DNA of 64,000 nt from CAIYZT01 sp031385445 (GTDB lineage: Bacteria; Pseudomonadota; Alphaproteobacteria; Rhodobacterales; Rhodobacteraceae): contig JANNBM010000024.1 in assembly GCA_031385445.1 (NCBI GenBank), forward strand, positions 1 to 64,000. Reading direction: 5' to 3'. The translations under genes and the position numbers were made by a program. Position 1 is the first letter of the stretch, and each line of letters opens with the position of its first letter. Of this stretch, positions 15,695-24,141 are shown in pieces. Under the pieces are notes generated by a model, which was not told where the DNA came from, made no database searches, and was given only the letters and a program-made list of their open reading frames with translations.

Positions 15695-16501
15695 ATGCCT
15701 GTCAGTTCTGCTTTGTCTCATCCAAGTGGCACGGTGACGGTGGTTTGTATGAAATGGGGCACGATGTATGGCCCTGAATATGTGAACCGACTTTGCCGGG
15801 GCGTCGCGCGTCACCTCACATTTCCGCATCGATTCGTCTGTTTTACTGATGACACCTCGGGGCTTGATGCCGGGGTCGAGGTGCGCCCGATTCCTGTGGT
15901 GCATCTGTCCAGCGGACAACAGGATATGCGCTGGCGGAAACTTGGATTGTTCGCCGCACCTTTGGCCGATATCGAAGGTCCGACCCTTTTTCTGGACCTG
16001 GATCAGGTGATTGTCGGCAGCTTGGATTGCTTTTTCACCTATCCGGGTGCCGTGCCGATCATCCGCGATATCGACCTGTTTCGTCCCAATCACCTAAGGC
16101 GCATATTCCGCCCCGCACGACAGGCTTTTCTGGAAAACGTTGGCAACAGCTCTGTCTTTCGCTTTACGGCCGGCGCGCACGAACATGTGCTGACGCGTTT
16201 TGTGGAAGACCCCAAGAAGGCCATGGCGGATTTCCGCATTTCGCAGCAGTTTCAAAGCGACGCCTTGTCGAAGGCCGATGAACTTGTCTTCTGGCCAAAG
16301 GAATGGTGCGTGAGCTTCAAGAATGGCTGTGTGCCGCGCGGGTTGAAAAGCTATCTGCGCGATCCGAAGTTGCCAGCCGAAGCCAGGATCATCGTCTTCG
16401 CCGGTTCTCCGAAAATGAGCGAGGTTCTGGCCGGAGGCGGGCAAAAGTGGTATCGGCGGATTGGCAATCTGGAGTGGGTGAAAGAGGCGTGGAATGGGTA
16501 A
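15695..16501 (+). CDS. Glycosyltransferase-like protein (copy 1)
   Basis: A 268-residue protein with a GT-A-like pattern: VVCMKWGTMYGPEYVN near the N-terminus, RFVCFTDD, and a DxD-type metal motif in FLDLDQVIVG. It shares MKWG-Y-P-YVN-L, F-RFVC-TDD and FLDLD with the protein at 18975-19778, so the two are paralogs. The donor and acceptor are unknown. Its 3' end overlaps the FkbM-type methyltransferase by eight bases, and the pair probably modifies a surface glycan or glycolipid. It follows the pnp terminator. Confidence 0.75.
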   Translation: MPVSSALSHPSGTVTVVCMKWGTMYGPEYVNRLCRGVARHLTFPHRFVCFTDDTSGLDAGVEVRPIPVVHLSSGQQDMRWRKLGLFAAPLADIEGPTLFLDLDQVIVGSLDCFFTYPGAVPIIRDIDLFRPNHLRRIFRPARQAFLENVGNSSVFRFTAGAHEHVLTRFVEDPKKAMADFRISQQFQSDALSKADELVFWPKEWCVSFKNGCVPRGLKSYLRDPKLPAEARIIVFAGSPKMSEVLAGGGQKWYRRIGNLEWVKEAWNG

Positions 16502-17345
16502 GGCAAAAAGGGCGGTTCCCGAATTTGACGATGTGGCCCCTTGGGGGACATATCGGCTGAACCCGGCCATGGGCGCGGCGCTTCGTTTCGGCCAAAGCCT
16601 TCCGCGAATTTTGGCGCCGCTCACCAAAGTCTTGCGGCATCCGGTTAAGTATTGGGTTTCAAAGCCGCTCGATCTGGTGATCTGGGGGCTGAAATTGCGC
16701 CTGTCCCCGCGCGGAAACATTTCCGAACAAAAGCTTTATACGGCGCCGGGAAACTTTGATCGGCCCGAACTGCAAGCCATGCAGCGGGTGCTGGAAAACG
16801 GCGGCACTTTTGTGGATATCGGTGCAAATGCCGGCGTTTACAGTTTTTGGGCCCATGCCTGTTCCAAGGGCAAGGTGCGCGTGTTGGGGTTTGAACCCGA
16901 TCCCGAAATGTGCCGGCGGCTTGCGTTCAATCTGAAGACTAACGCCATGAACACAGTCACGATCCTGCCCTGCGCGTTGTCTGACACAGAAGGGTCCGCG
17001 ACCTTCTGGGTGAACGATGGCCAGCGTGGCACCAACTCGTTGGAGGCCCCAATCGGCCCAGCAGCGGCAAAGCGCCGCACGATAGAGGTGCCGATTCGCA
17101 CCTTGTCGAAGGTGCTGATCGAACAGGGCATCACGGGCATCGATGTGCTTAAGATCGACGTCGAGGGCCACGAGCCGCCCATCTTGCGGCACTTCTTTGC
17201 CAACGCCCCGCGGGAAAGCTGGCCCCGCCTTTTGATCGGGGAGATTTTGCATCTTCCGGCCGCAGAACTGGCGGTTCTGGTGCCGCAAGATGCATATGAA
17301 CTGATCGGCCAAACGAACCTGAATGCGATCTGGCAGCGGCGTTAA
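16494..17345 (+). CDS. FkbM-family SAM-dependent methyltransferase
   Basis: The 283-residue protein has the SAM-binding signature FVDIGANAGVYSFWA, the acidic motif VLGFEPDPEMC and the FkbM-family IDVLKIDVEGHE. Family members O-methylate sugars or polyketides, often in polysaccharide clusters. The N-terminal 80 residues are basic and not conserved in the family. It overlaps the upstream glycosyltransferase-like gene by eight bases and converges on the GT2 gene with a four-base overlap. Methylation of a glycan made by the neighbouring transferases is the likely context-based role. Confidence 0.86.
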   Translation: MGKAKRAVPEFDDVAPWGTYRLNPAMGAALRFGQSLPRILAPLTKVLRHPVKYWVSKPLDLVIWGLKLRLSPRGNISEQKLYTAPGNFDRPELQAMQRVLENGGTFVDIGANAGVYSFWAHACSKGKVRVLGFEPDPEMCRRLAFNLKTNAMNTVTILPCALSDTEGSATFWVNDGQRGTNSLEAPIGPAAAKRRTIEVPIRTLSKVLIEQGITGIDVLKIDVEGHEPPILRHFFANAPRESWPRLLIGEILHLPAAELAVLVPQDAYELIGQTNLNAIWQRR

Positions 17346-18172
17346 TCGAGCGTCGGCCTTACGATGCCGTGCGCCGTGGCCGCCATTCCTCTGGCCTTTG
17401 TCTCTGCCCGGATTGCCCGGTTGCGCGCGCGAATTTCGGGCCGGTCATAGCCGCGCGGATGGTCCAGATGCAGCAACGGCGTGGTAAACCGCACATGGCG
17501 GCCTTTGGTCCCTGCCATCTTCATCCGAACGCCGATATCCTTGTCCTGCCCGCCGTATTTTATCCTTTCATCATAGCCATTTACGGCCAAGATATCGTCC
17601 CTGAAAGCCGAGGAGTTGGCGCCGCAAAAGGATCGTTTGATCGGATAGATCCGTTCAATAATATTCAGGATCCAAGTTGGCAGAGGGGCCGATTTAAGCC
17701 AGTCCGTCGTGGATTGAAACGCCCGATTGGCGCGCAGCCAGTTGGCCGCAAAGATCGCCTTCGAACGGATCAGATCGGGCGTCACCTGCGCCGAAGCTGC
17801 TGCATCCAGCCGGATCAGACTTCCCGTCAAAAACTGACCGCGCTTTGCAAGCCTGATGTGCCGGCGCACAAAGCCGGGGTTGATCAGAACATCACCGTCA
17901 ATAAACACAAGCAACTCAGCTTTGGACGAGGCGATCGACTGGTTCAGAATCGCACCCTTTTCAAAGCCGTTGTCAGGGTGCCACACATGGCGCACGGGCA
18001 CCTTTGAGCGGCGGGAAAAAGCTTCGATGACGGCGCGGGTTTCGGGGCCCGACCCATCATCGGCGATGCAAATGCTGCTAAGCGCGGCGTCTTGTGTGCC
18101 AACAGAAACCAAGCACAGTTCCAACGATCGGACATTGTTGAACGTCGAAAGGATCAGCTCAACTTTCAGCAT
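17342..18172 (-). CDS. GT2 family glycosyltransferase
   Basis: A 276-residue protein with the GT-A fold pattern of family 2: VELILSTFNN at the first strand, ICIADDGSG for the nucleotide contact, the metal motif LVFIDGDVLI, and the C-terminal FCGANSSAFRDD with GYDERIKYGGQDKDIG supplying the ED-type catalytic region. It acts on the cytoplasmic face of the membrane to add a nucleotide-activated sugar. The acceptor is unknown. It converges on the FkbM gene and lies just downstream of the peroxiredoxin on the same strand (nine bases apart). Confidence 0.86.
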   Translation of the reverse strand: MLKVELILSTFNNVRSLELCLVSVGTQDAALSSICIADDGSGPETRAVIEAFSRRSKVPVRHVWHPDNGFEKGAILNQSIASSKAELLVFIDGDVLINPGFVRRHIRLAKRGQFLTGSLIRLDAAASAQVTPDLIRSKAIFAANWLRANRAFQSTTDWLKSAPLPTWILNIIERIYPIKRSFCGANSSAFRDDILAVNGYDERIKYGGQDKDIGVRMKMAGTKGRHVRFTTPLLHLDHPRGYDRPEIRARNRAIRAETKARGMAATAHGIVRPTLD

Positions 18173-18181
18173 GAACCTGCC

Positions 18182-18838
18182 CTACACCGGCCGCTTGGCA
18201 AAGCGCAGATAGGGCAGTTTGATGTCCAGCGCGCCAAAACGCGCCGTGGCATCTTCGGTGGAAACCGACAGCGCCACGATCACATCCTGCCCCGGAACCC
18301 AGTTGGCGGGCGTGGCAAAGGGCACACCGTCGGTGGCCTGCACCGCGTCCAGCGCGCGCAGAATCTCGGCAAAGTTGCGGCCCACTGACATGGGATACGT
18401 CATGGTCAGGCGCACCTTTTTGTCCGGCCCGATGATATAAACCGTGCGCACCGTGGCGGTGTTGGCGGGGGTGCGGCCCTCTTGCGGCAGGTAATATTCG
18501 GCAGGAAGCATGTCATAGGCCTTGGCCACGATCAGCGAGGTATCGTCGATGATCGGGAAATCGGCCGGCTTGCCCGCGAAAGCTTCGATGTCGCGCTTCC
18601 ATTTGGCGTGGTCTTCGATGTTGTCCACCGACACACCGATCACTTTGGTATTCCGCTTGGCCCATTCCGGCGCCAGCTGCGCCACGGCGCCAAATTCGGT
18701 GGTGCAGACCGGCGTGAAATCGCGTGGGTGCGAAAAGATGATGGCATAAGACCCCGCCAACCAGTCGTGAAAGCGGATCTCGCCTGCGGTCGACTGGGCG
18801 GTGAAGTCGGGGGCGATGTCATTGATGCGGATCGACAT
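18182..18838 (-). CDS. 1-Cys peroxiredoxin (Prx6 type)
   Basis: The 218-residue protein from MSIRIND has the peroxidatic motif DFTPVCTTE with Cys45, the catalytic Thr two residues before it, and an extended C-terminal domain (VGRNFAEILRALDAVQ, then WVPGQDVIV) typical of Prx6/Ahp-C TSA 1-Cys enzymes. It reduces hydrogen peroxide and lipid peroxides. No second resolving cysteine is visible. An ATG four codons upstream (18850) is possible. It precedes the GT2 gene by nine bases, an unusual partner. The upstream spacer holds no recognisable OxyR or sigma-E element. Confidence 0.92.
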   Translation of the reverse strand: MSIRINDIAPDFTAQSTAGEIRFHDWLAGSYAIIFSHPRDFTPVCTTEFGAVAQLAPEWAKRNTKVIGVSVDNIEDHAKWKRDIEAFAGKPADFPIIDDTSLIVAKAYDMLPAEYYLPQEGRTPANTATVRTVYIIGPDKKVRLTMTYPMSVGRNFAEILRALDAVQATDGVPFATPANWVPGQDVIVALSVSTEDATARFGALDIKLPYLRFAKRPV

Positions 18839-18974
18839 GGGAAGCCTCATTTTTGGGTGATTGCGTTAAATATACGGGTAACCAGACGGAAATTCTACAT
18901 CGCTGGCAGGTCTGGCACAAAAAACGGATATTATTCCGTTGCCGTCCCAAAGGCGGGAACGGTGGTCTTCTTGG

Positions 18975-19778
18975 TCAATTCTTGTCGGTACGGATATGCT
19001 CGAAAACGCCGTCGCGGCCCCCATGCCGCAGCCAATAATCGCGAAACCACGGCACAGCCCCTTTGCCATAGCGCCAGAAGTCGCCCCAGATCTGGCCTTC
19101 ATCGGGCACCAGCTCGGCCGGGCGCGGGCGGCCGTGAAAGGCCAGAATGCGCGTGCCGGGGGGCGGGGAGCCGGGAGGGATGAAGCGGTTCACAATCGGC
19201 CCCGCCAGCACATGACGCTTGAACGAGGTGACCCACGGATGGGGCCAAAAGCTGCGCGAGGGCACAACATGTTCCATAAAGCGCTGATCGTTGCTGATGC
19301 GGGCCACCCAACCGGCTGGATCGTCGGTCAAAAGGTGATGCGCGGCGGCCATATCCCCAAGGGTAAAGCCAAAGACCCCCGACGCGCCGCGCACCTTGGC
19401 GCGCGGGTTCAGATGGTCGATCGGGCGCTTCCACTCGCGGATCATCACCAGACGGCCCGGATGGTCGAACATCGGCGCCAAGTCGTCGCAAATCATCGAA
19501 TCAAGATCGATGAACAAGGCGCGCCCGGACAGGCCAAAAAGATCGGGCTGAAACGCCGCGATTTTGGGCCAGGCCCCGGCCGCCCAGCCCGCAGGCGGCA
19601 GGCCAAGGTCAGGGATCACCTGACATTCGACCTCTGGCCTGATGCCGGTTGGATCATCGGTCAGGCATACAAAGCGGAAATCGCCCGCCAGATGCGCCCG
19701 CACCCCGCCGTAAAGCACGTTGACGTAATCGGGGGCATAGGCGCGGCCCCATTTCATCGTCAGAACAACTCGGCTCAC
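18975..19778 (-). CDS. Glycosyltransferase-like protein (copy 2)
   Basis: I place the start at GTG 19778, behind AGGGGG, giving 267 residues, almost the length of its paralog at 15695-16501; ATGs at 19826 and 19865 are alternatives. Shared features are VLTMKWGRAYAPDYVN, FRFVCLTDD and the metal-binding-like FIDLDSMI. A GT-A sugar-transferase fold is inferred. C-terminal FHGRPRPAELV resembles the FAGSPKMSEVL end of the other copy, so homology covers the full length. The substrate is unknown. It stands alone on the minus strand, divergent from the aldehyde dehydrogenase. Confidence 0.72.
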   Translation of the reverse strand: MSRVVLTMKWGRAYAPDYVNVLYGGVRAHLAGDFRFVCLTDDPTGIRPEVECQVIPDLGLPPAGWAAGAWPKIAAFQPDLFGLSGRALFIDLDSMICDDLAPMFDHPGRLVMIREWKRPIDHLNPRAKVRGASGVFGFTLGDMAAAHHLLTDDPAGWVARISNDQRFMEHVVPSRSFWPHPWVTSFKRHVLAGPIVNRFIPPGSPPPGTRILAFHGRPRPAELVPDEGQIWGDFWRYGKGAVPWFRDYWLRHGGRDGVFEHIRTDKN

Positions 19779-19938
19779 GCGCGGCCCCCTATGGATAGGC
19801 GATATGTCTTCTTGCTCCAAAGCCATCCCATGGTCCAGCGCATACCCATGTCGAAATTTGATCAAATTCCGTCGCCCAACCGCTTGCGCCGAAGGCGTCT
19901 GACTGTCAGATTGGCGCTGTCAAACAAGGGGGCAATCC

Positions 19939-21399
19939 ATGATCATCCGTCGCGAGTTTTATATCAACGGCAAATGGGTCGCCCCGGCTGTACCGCGCGA
20001 TTGCAATGTGATCGACCCCTCGAATGAAGAGGTTTGCGCCGTGATCTCGCTGGGATCGCAGGCCGATACCGACGCCGCCGTCGCCGCCGCAAAGGCCGCC
20101 TTTGCCGGATGGGCCGCCACGCCCCCCGCCGCCCGCCGCGCGGTTGTGGTGAAAATACTGGAGCAGTACGAGGCCCGAAAAGAAGAGCTTGCGCAGGCGA
20201 TTGCCATGGAAATGGGCTCGCCGCTGGATCATGCGCGCGGCAGCCAGGCGCCCTGCCTGCCGTGGCACACCCATAACTTTCTGACCGCGTTTGACCATAT
20301 CGAATGGGTTCGCCCGCTGGGCCCTGACGCGCCGAATGACCGTTTGGCGTTGGAACCCATTGGGGTGGTCGGGCTGATCACGCCGTGGAACTGGCCGATG
20401 AACCAGATCGCGCTGAAGGCCATTCCGGCGATTTTGGCGGGCTGCACCTGCGTTCTGAAACCGTCCGAAGAATCACCTCTGAACGCGATGATCTTTGCCG
20501 AGTTCTGCCATGATGCGGGCCTTCCGCCGGGGGTTTTCAACCTTGTGAACGGCGATGGTCCGGGTGTGGGCAGCCAACTGTCCACCCATCCCGACGTCGA
20601 AATGATCTCTTTCACCGGATCGACGCGCGCCGGAAAGGCGATCTCGGTCGCCGCCGCGCAAACGCTGAAGCGGGTGACGCTGGAACTTGGCGGCAAGGGC
20701 GCGAACGTGATTTTCGCCGATGCCGACGATAAAGCTGTGGAGCGCGGCGTGCGTCATATGATGGACAACACCGGCCAATCGTGCAACGCGCCCAGCCGCA
20801 TGTTGGTGCAGCGCGGGGTCTATGACCGTGCGGTCGAGATCGCGGCGCAGGTGGCGGACGGCATCAAGGTTGGCTCGGCGCATGAGGATGGCAATCACAT
20901 TGGCCCGGTGGTGAACAAACGCCAGTGGGAGCAGATCCAGGGCTATATCCAAAAGGGCATCGATGAGGGTGCGCGGCTGATCGCGGGCGGCCCCGGCCTG
21001 CCCGAGGGGTTCAACCGGGGCTTTTACATCAAGCCGACGGTTTTCGCCGATGTGGTCCCCGGTATGACGATTGAGGCCGAGGAAATCTTTGGCCCGGTGC
21101 TGTGCATGATCCCCTTTGATACCGAAGAGGACGCGGTGCGCATCGCCAATGACACGCCCTACGGGCTGGCCAATTATGTTCAAACCCAGGACGGTGCCAA
21201 GCGCAACCGCATGGCGCTGCGGCTGAAGGCGGGGATGGTGCAGACCAACGGCAAAAGCCGTGCGGCAGGCTCGCCCTTTGGCGGCATGAAATCGTCTGGG
21301 CGGGCGCGGGAAGGCGGGATTTTGGGGCTCGAAGAGTTTCTGGAGGTCAAGGCGATCTCTGGCTGGGACCCGGCAGCCGAGGCGAGCGCCGCCGAATGA
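19939..21399 (+). CDS. NAD(P)-dependent aldehyde dehydrogenase
   Basis: A 486-residue ALDH with NAD-binding PWNWP (149-153), GSTRAGK, the general base Glu249 in LELGGKGANV and the nucleophile Cys282 in NTGQSCNAPSR. The length is standard. It oxidises an aldehyde to the acid; the sequence does not fix the substrate. The gene overlaps the phosphoesterase by four bases and is followed by the Fe-S flavoprotein. If that enzyme is an N-demethylase releasing formaldehyde or another aldehyde, this ALDH could consume a product; that link is inference. Confidence 0.9.
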   Translation: MIIRREFYINGKWVAPAVPRDCNVIDPSNEEVCAVISLGSQADTDAAVAAAKAAFAGWAATPPAARRAVVVKILEQYEARKEELAQAIAMEMGSPLDHARGSQAPCLPWHTHNFLTAFDHIEWVRPLGPDAPNDRLALEPIGVVGLITPWNWPMNQIALKAIPAILAGCTCVLKPSEESPLNAMIFAEFCHDAGLPPGVFNLVNGDGPGVGSQLSTHPDVEMISFTGSTRAGKAISVAAAQTLKRVTLELGGKGANVIFADADDKAVERGVRHMMDNTGQSCNAPSRMLVQRGVYDRAVEIAAQVADGIKVGSAHEDGNHIGPVVNKRQWEQIQGYIQKGIDEGARLIAGGPGLPEGFNRGFYIKPTVFADVVPGMTIEAEEIFGPVLCMIPFDTEEDAVRIANDTPYGLANYVQTQDGAKRNRMALRLKAGMVQTNGKSRAAGSPFGGMKSSGRAREGGILGLEEFLEVKAISGWDPAAEASAAE

Positions 21400-22121
21400 G
21401 AATTGCCGCCCTGTCCGACATTCATGGCAATGCGGACGCACTGGCGGCGGTTCTGAGCGATCTTCGGGGCCAGTCGCCTGACCAGATATTTAACCTCGGC
21501 GATTGCTTTTCGGGGCCATTGGATGTGGTGCGGACGGCGGACCTTCTGGCGGACTTGGGTGCGTCGACGGTGTGCGGCAACCATGACCGCGCCCTGATCG
21601 GCGGCGGGGTTCACGACCTTTGGGACAGGGCGGCGGCGCCCTTGATGCCGCAAACGGCGCTGGATTGGATCACGGGCCTGCCCATGACCTTGCAGTCCGG
21701 GCCGATCTTTGCCTGCCACGCCGCCCCCCATGACGACGCCACCTTCTGGACCGAAGCCATGGTGGCGGGGCAGCCGCAGCGCGCGCCACTCGCCCGGATT
21801 ACGGCCCACGCGGGCGATATTCAGGCCGAGGTTCTGCTGTGCGGTCACACCCATGTTGCCCGCACAGTCCAGCTGGCCGACGGGCGGCTGGTGGTCAATC
21901 CCGGATCGGTCGGCTGTCCGGGGTTTTACGATCCCGACACCGCCCCGCCTTACCGGATGAGCGTCGGCGTTTCCCATGCCCTTTATGCGATTCTGGACCG
22001 TGGGCCGATGGGCTGGACCGTCAGCCACCGGCAGGTGCCCTATGACACAGCCCCCAACATGGCCCGCGCCGCCACATTTCCCGATTGGGTGGCGGCGCTT
22101 GGCTCGGGCTGGGTCACCTAA
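21396..22121 (+). CDS. Metallophosphoesterase (YfcE/MJ0936 type)
   Basis: The 241-residue calcineurin-like phosphoesterase carries the metal-binding series: ALSDIHGNADAL (Asp and His), NLGDCFSG (Asp), VCGNHD (Asn, His), ACHAAPHDD, and CGHTHVARTV, followed by VVNPGSVGCPG. These ligands suggest a di-metal phosphodiesterase or phosphatase in the cytoplasm. It overlaps the ALDH stop (ATGA) and precedes the flavoprotein by 18 bases, so all three are probably one transcript. Substrate unknown. Confidence 0.88.
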   Translation: MRIAALSDIHGNADALAAVLSDLRGQSPDQIFNLGDCFSGPLDVVRTADLLADLGASTVCGNHDRALIGGGVHDLWDRAAAPLMPQTALDWITGLPMTLQSGPIFACHAAPHDDATFWTEAMVAGQPQRAPLARITAHAGDIQAEVLLCGHTHVARTVQLADGRLVVNPGSVGCPGFYDPDTAPPYRMSVGVSHALYAILDRGPMGWTVSHRQVPYDTAPNMARAATFPDWVAALGSGWVT

Positions 22122-22139
22122 CCAAACGAAAGGCCGCCG

Positions 22140-24116
22140 GTGTCCGCCCATCCCCGCCTGATGCAACCCTTAAATCTGCGCGGCCACACTCTGCGCAACC
22201 GCATCGTTTTTGGCGCGCATACTGCCAACATGTCGGATGCCGGGCTGCCGGGGCCGCGGGTCAAGGCCTATCTGGCCGAGCGCGCGCTCGGCGGGGCGGC
22301 GATGGTGGTGTCTGAACCTGTGCCGGTTCACCGCACCGGGGTTTTGACGCGGGGCAATTACCTTGTTGGCGACGATGCGGTGATCCCCGGCTTTCGCGCG
22401 GCCACGGATGCGGTGAAAGAGGCGGGCGCCGTGGTGATCCAGCAGCTTTACCACATCGGCGCGCATGGTGACGGCGATCTGTCCTTTGCGCCCAACTGGT
22501 CACCCTCGGGCGCCCCGTCGTACCACGACAGCGACGGCAGCCATCAGATGACCGAGGCCGAAATCGAGGACCTGCTGGAGGCCCACACCAGCGCCGCCCG
22601 CCGCGCCAAGGCGGGCGGTTTTCAGGGCGTCGAGGTTTGGGCGGCCTACCACTCGTTGCTTGATCAGTTCTGGACCCCGTGGAGCAACACCCGCGATGAC
22701 CGTTGGGGTGGATCGCTGCAAAACCGCACCCGGTTCTCGCGCGAGGTGATCGAACGCATCCGGCGCGCCTGCGGCGAAGAGTTCATCGTCGGGCTTGCGG
22801 TCAGCTATTCCCCCGGCTTCGATGTGACGCTTTCGGCGGAATCCTTGTGCGAAATCATTAGCTTGCATGACGAGACGGGGCATGTGGATTATGTAACAGT
22901 CGGCTATGGCAGCTATTTGGAATTTGACGGGATCATCCCCGCTTTTACCCAGGGCGAAAAGCTGACCACGCCGTTGACTGCGCAGCTCAAAGCGCTTTCG
23001 CGGCATGCTGTGATCACCTCCGAGGCGGGGGTGCGCACGCCAGACAATGCCGAGGCGATTATCGCCAGCGGGCAGGCCGATCTGGTGTCGATCGTGCGCG
23101 GGCAGATTGCCGATCCGCATCTGGCGCGCAAAACCATGGAAGGCCGCGCCGAGGATATTCGCGGCTGCATTTCGTGCAATCAGATGTGCTGGGGCCGTCG
23201 CAGCCGCGATTACTGGATTTCCTGTCTGATCAACCCCTCGGTCGGCCGGGAGTTTGAATGGGGGGGCGACCGGTTTGAACCGGCCATGGTGCCGCGCGAT
23301 GTGCTGGTCGTGGGTGCGGGGCCGGCGGGGCTGGAAGCCGCCCGCGTGGCGGGCGAGCGTGGGCATAGAGTTGAAATTGTCGAAGCTTTGCAAGTGGTTG
23401 GCGGGCAGTTCCGGTTGGCGGGGATGCAGCCGCGCCGGGCGCAGATCCTGGATCTGATGGCGTGGTACGAGCGGCAGTTTGCGCGTCTGGGCGTGACCCT
23501 GCGGCTGAACACCTTTCTGGACGCGGACGAAATAGCGGCGCACCCGGCACAGGTGGTGATCCTTGCCACCGGGTCCTTGCCCGACGAGGACGGCTTTCAG
23601 CGCTGGCAGCCGCAGCACAAACGTCTGCCGGGGATTGATCTGGGCGGCGTGTGGTCGCCCGAGGCGGTGCTGCGGCGCGAGGCGCGGATGGGCGATGCGG
23701 TGGTGGTCTATGACGAAGGGTCGAACTGGCGCGGGGTGGGGACGGCTTGGGCGCTGGCCGAGCAGGGCAAAAAGGTGGTGATCGTGACGCCCGAACCCTT
23801 TGTCGGGCGCGAGATTGCGCGCACGGCGGCGGACGGCGCGGCGCGGCGGCGCCTGGCGCAGCTGGGCGCGGTATTCATGACCGAACATTGCCTGACCGGC
23901 TGGTATGGCAACGGCGTTGGCGTGCGCAATATGCTGACCGGGGACGAGCAGGTGCTGCCGACGTCGGCGCTGGTGATGGCCACCACGAACCGCGCGTTTG
24001 ATCCATGGCCCGAGACGTTTGCGGGCAAGCAGACCCACCGTATCGGTGATTGCACCGCGCCGAGGCTGGCGGCCTTTGCGTTTTACGAGGGCCGAAAGCT
24101 GGGGCGCGAGATTTAG
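22140..24116 (+). CDS. Old-yellow-enzyme/FeS/FAD oxidoreductase (TMA-dehydrogenase or N-demethylase type)
   Basis: This 658-residue protein (GTG start) has an FMN-binding TIM barrel (LRNRIVFGAHTANM; EVWAAYHSLLDQFWTPWSN), a 4Fe-4S cluster motif (GCISCNQMCWGRR, then Cys in YWISC) and a C-terminal two-dinucleotide domain (VLVVGAGPAGLEAARVAG). The architecture is that of 2,4-dienoyl-CoA reductase, trimethylamine dehydrogenase and the DgcA/N-methylproline demethylases. The first segment and the Trp/Tyr-rich active site resemble the methylamine-type branch more than DCR. That reading is tentative. Confidence 0.85.
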   Translation: MSAHPRLMQPLNLRGHTLRNRIVFGAHTANMSDAGLPGPRVKAYLAERALGGAAMVVSEPVPVHRTGVLTRGNYLVGDDAVIPGFRAATDAVKEAGAVVIQQLYHIGAHGDGDLSFAPNWSPSGAPSYHDSDGSHQMTEAEIEDLLEAHTSAARRAKAGGFQGVEVWAAYHSLLDQFWTPWSNTRDDRWGGSLQNRTRFSREVIERIRRACGEEFIVGLAVSYSPGFDVTLSAESLCEIISLHDETGHVDYVTVGYGSYLEFDGIIPAFTQGEKLTTPLTAQLKALSRHAVITSEAGVRTPDNAEAIIASGQADLVSIVRGQIADPHLARKTMEGRAEDIRGCISCNQMCWGRRSRDYWISCLINPSVGREFEWGGDRFEPAMVPRDVLVVGAGPAGLEAARVAGERGHRVEIVEALQVVGGQFRLAGMQPRRAQILDLMAWYERQFARLGVTLRLNTFLDADEIAAHPAQVVILATGSLPDEDGFQRWQPQHKRLPGIDLGGVWSPEAVLRREARMGDAVVVYDEGSNWRGVGTAWALAEQGKKVVIVTPEPFVGREIARTAADGAARRRLAQLGAVFMTEHCLTGWYGNGVGVRNMLTGDEQVLPTSALVMATTNRAFDPWPETFAGKQTHRIGDCTAPRLAAFAFYEGRKLGREI

Positions 24117-24141
24117 CGTTGATTGGGGGGGAGCCGCGCCT

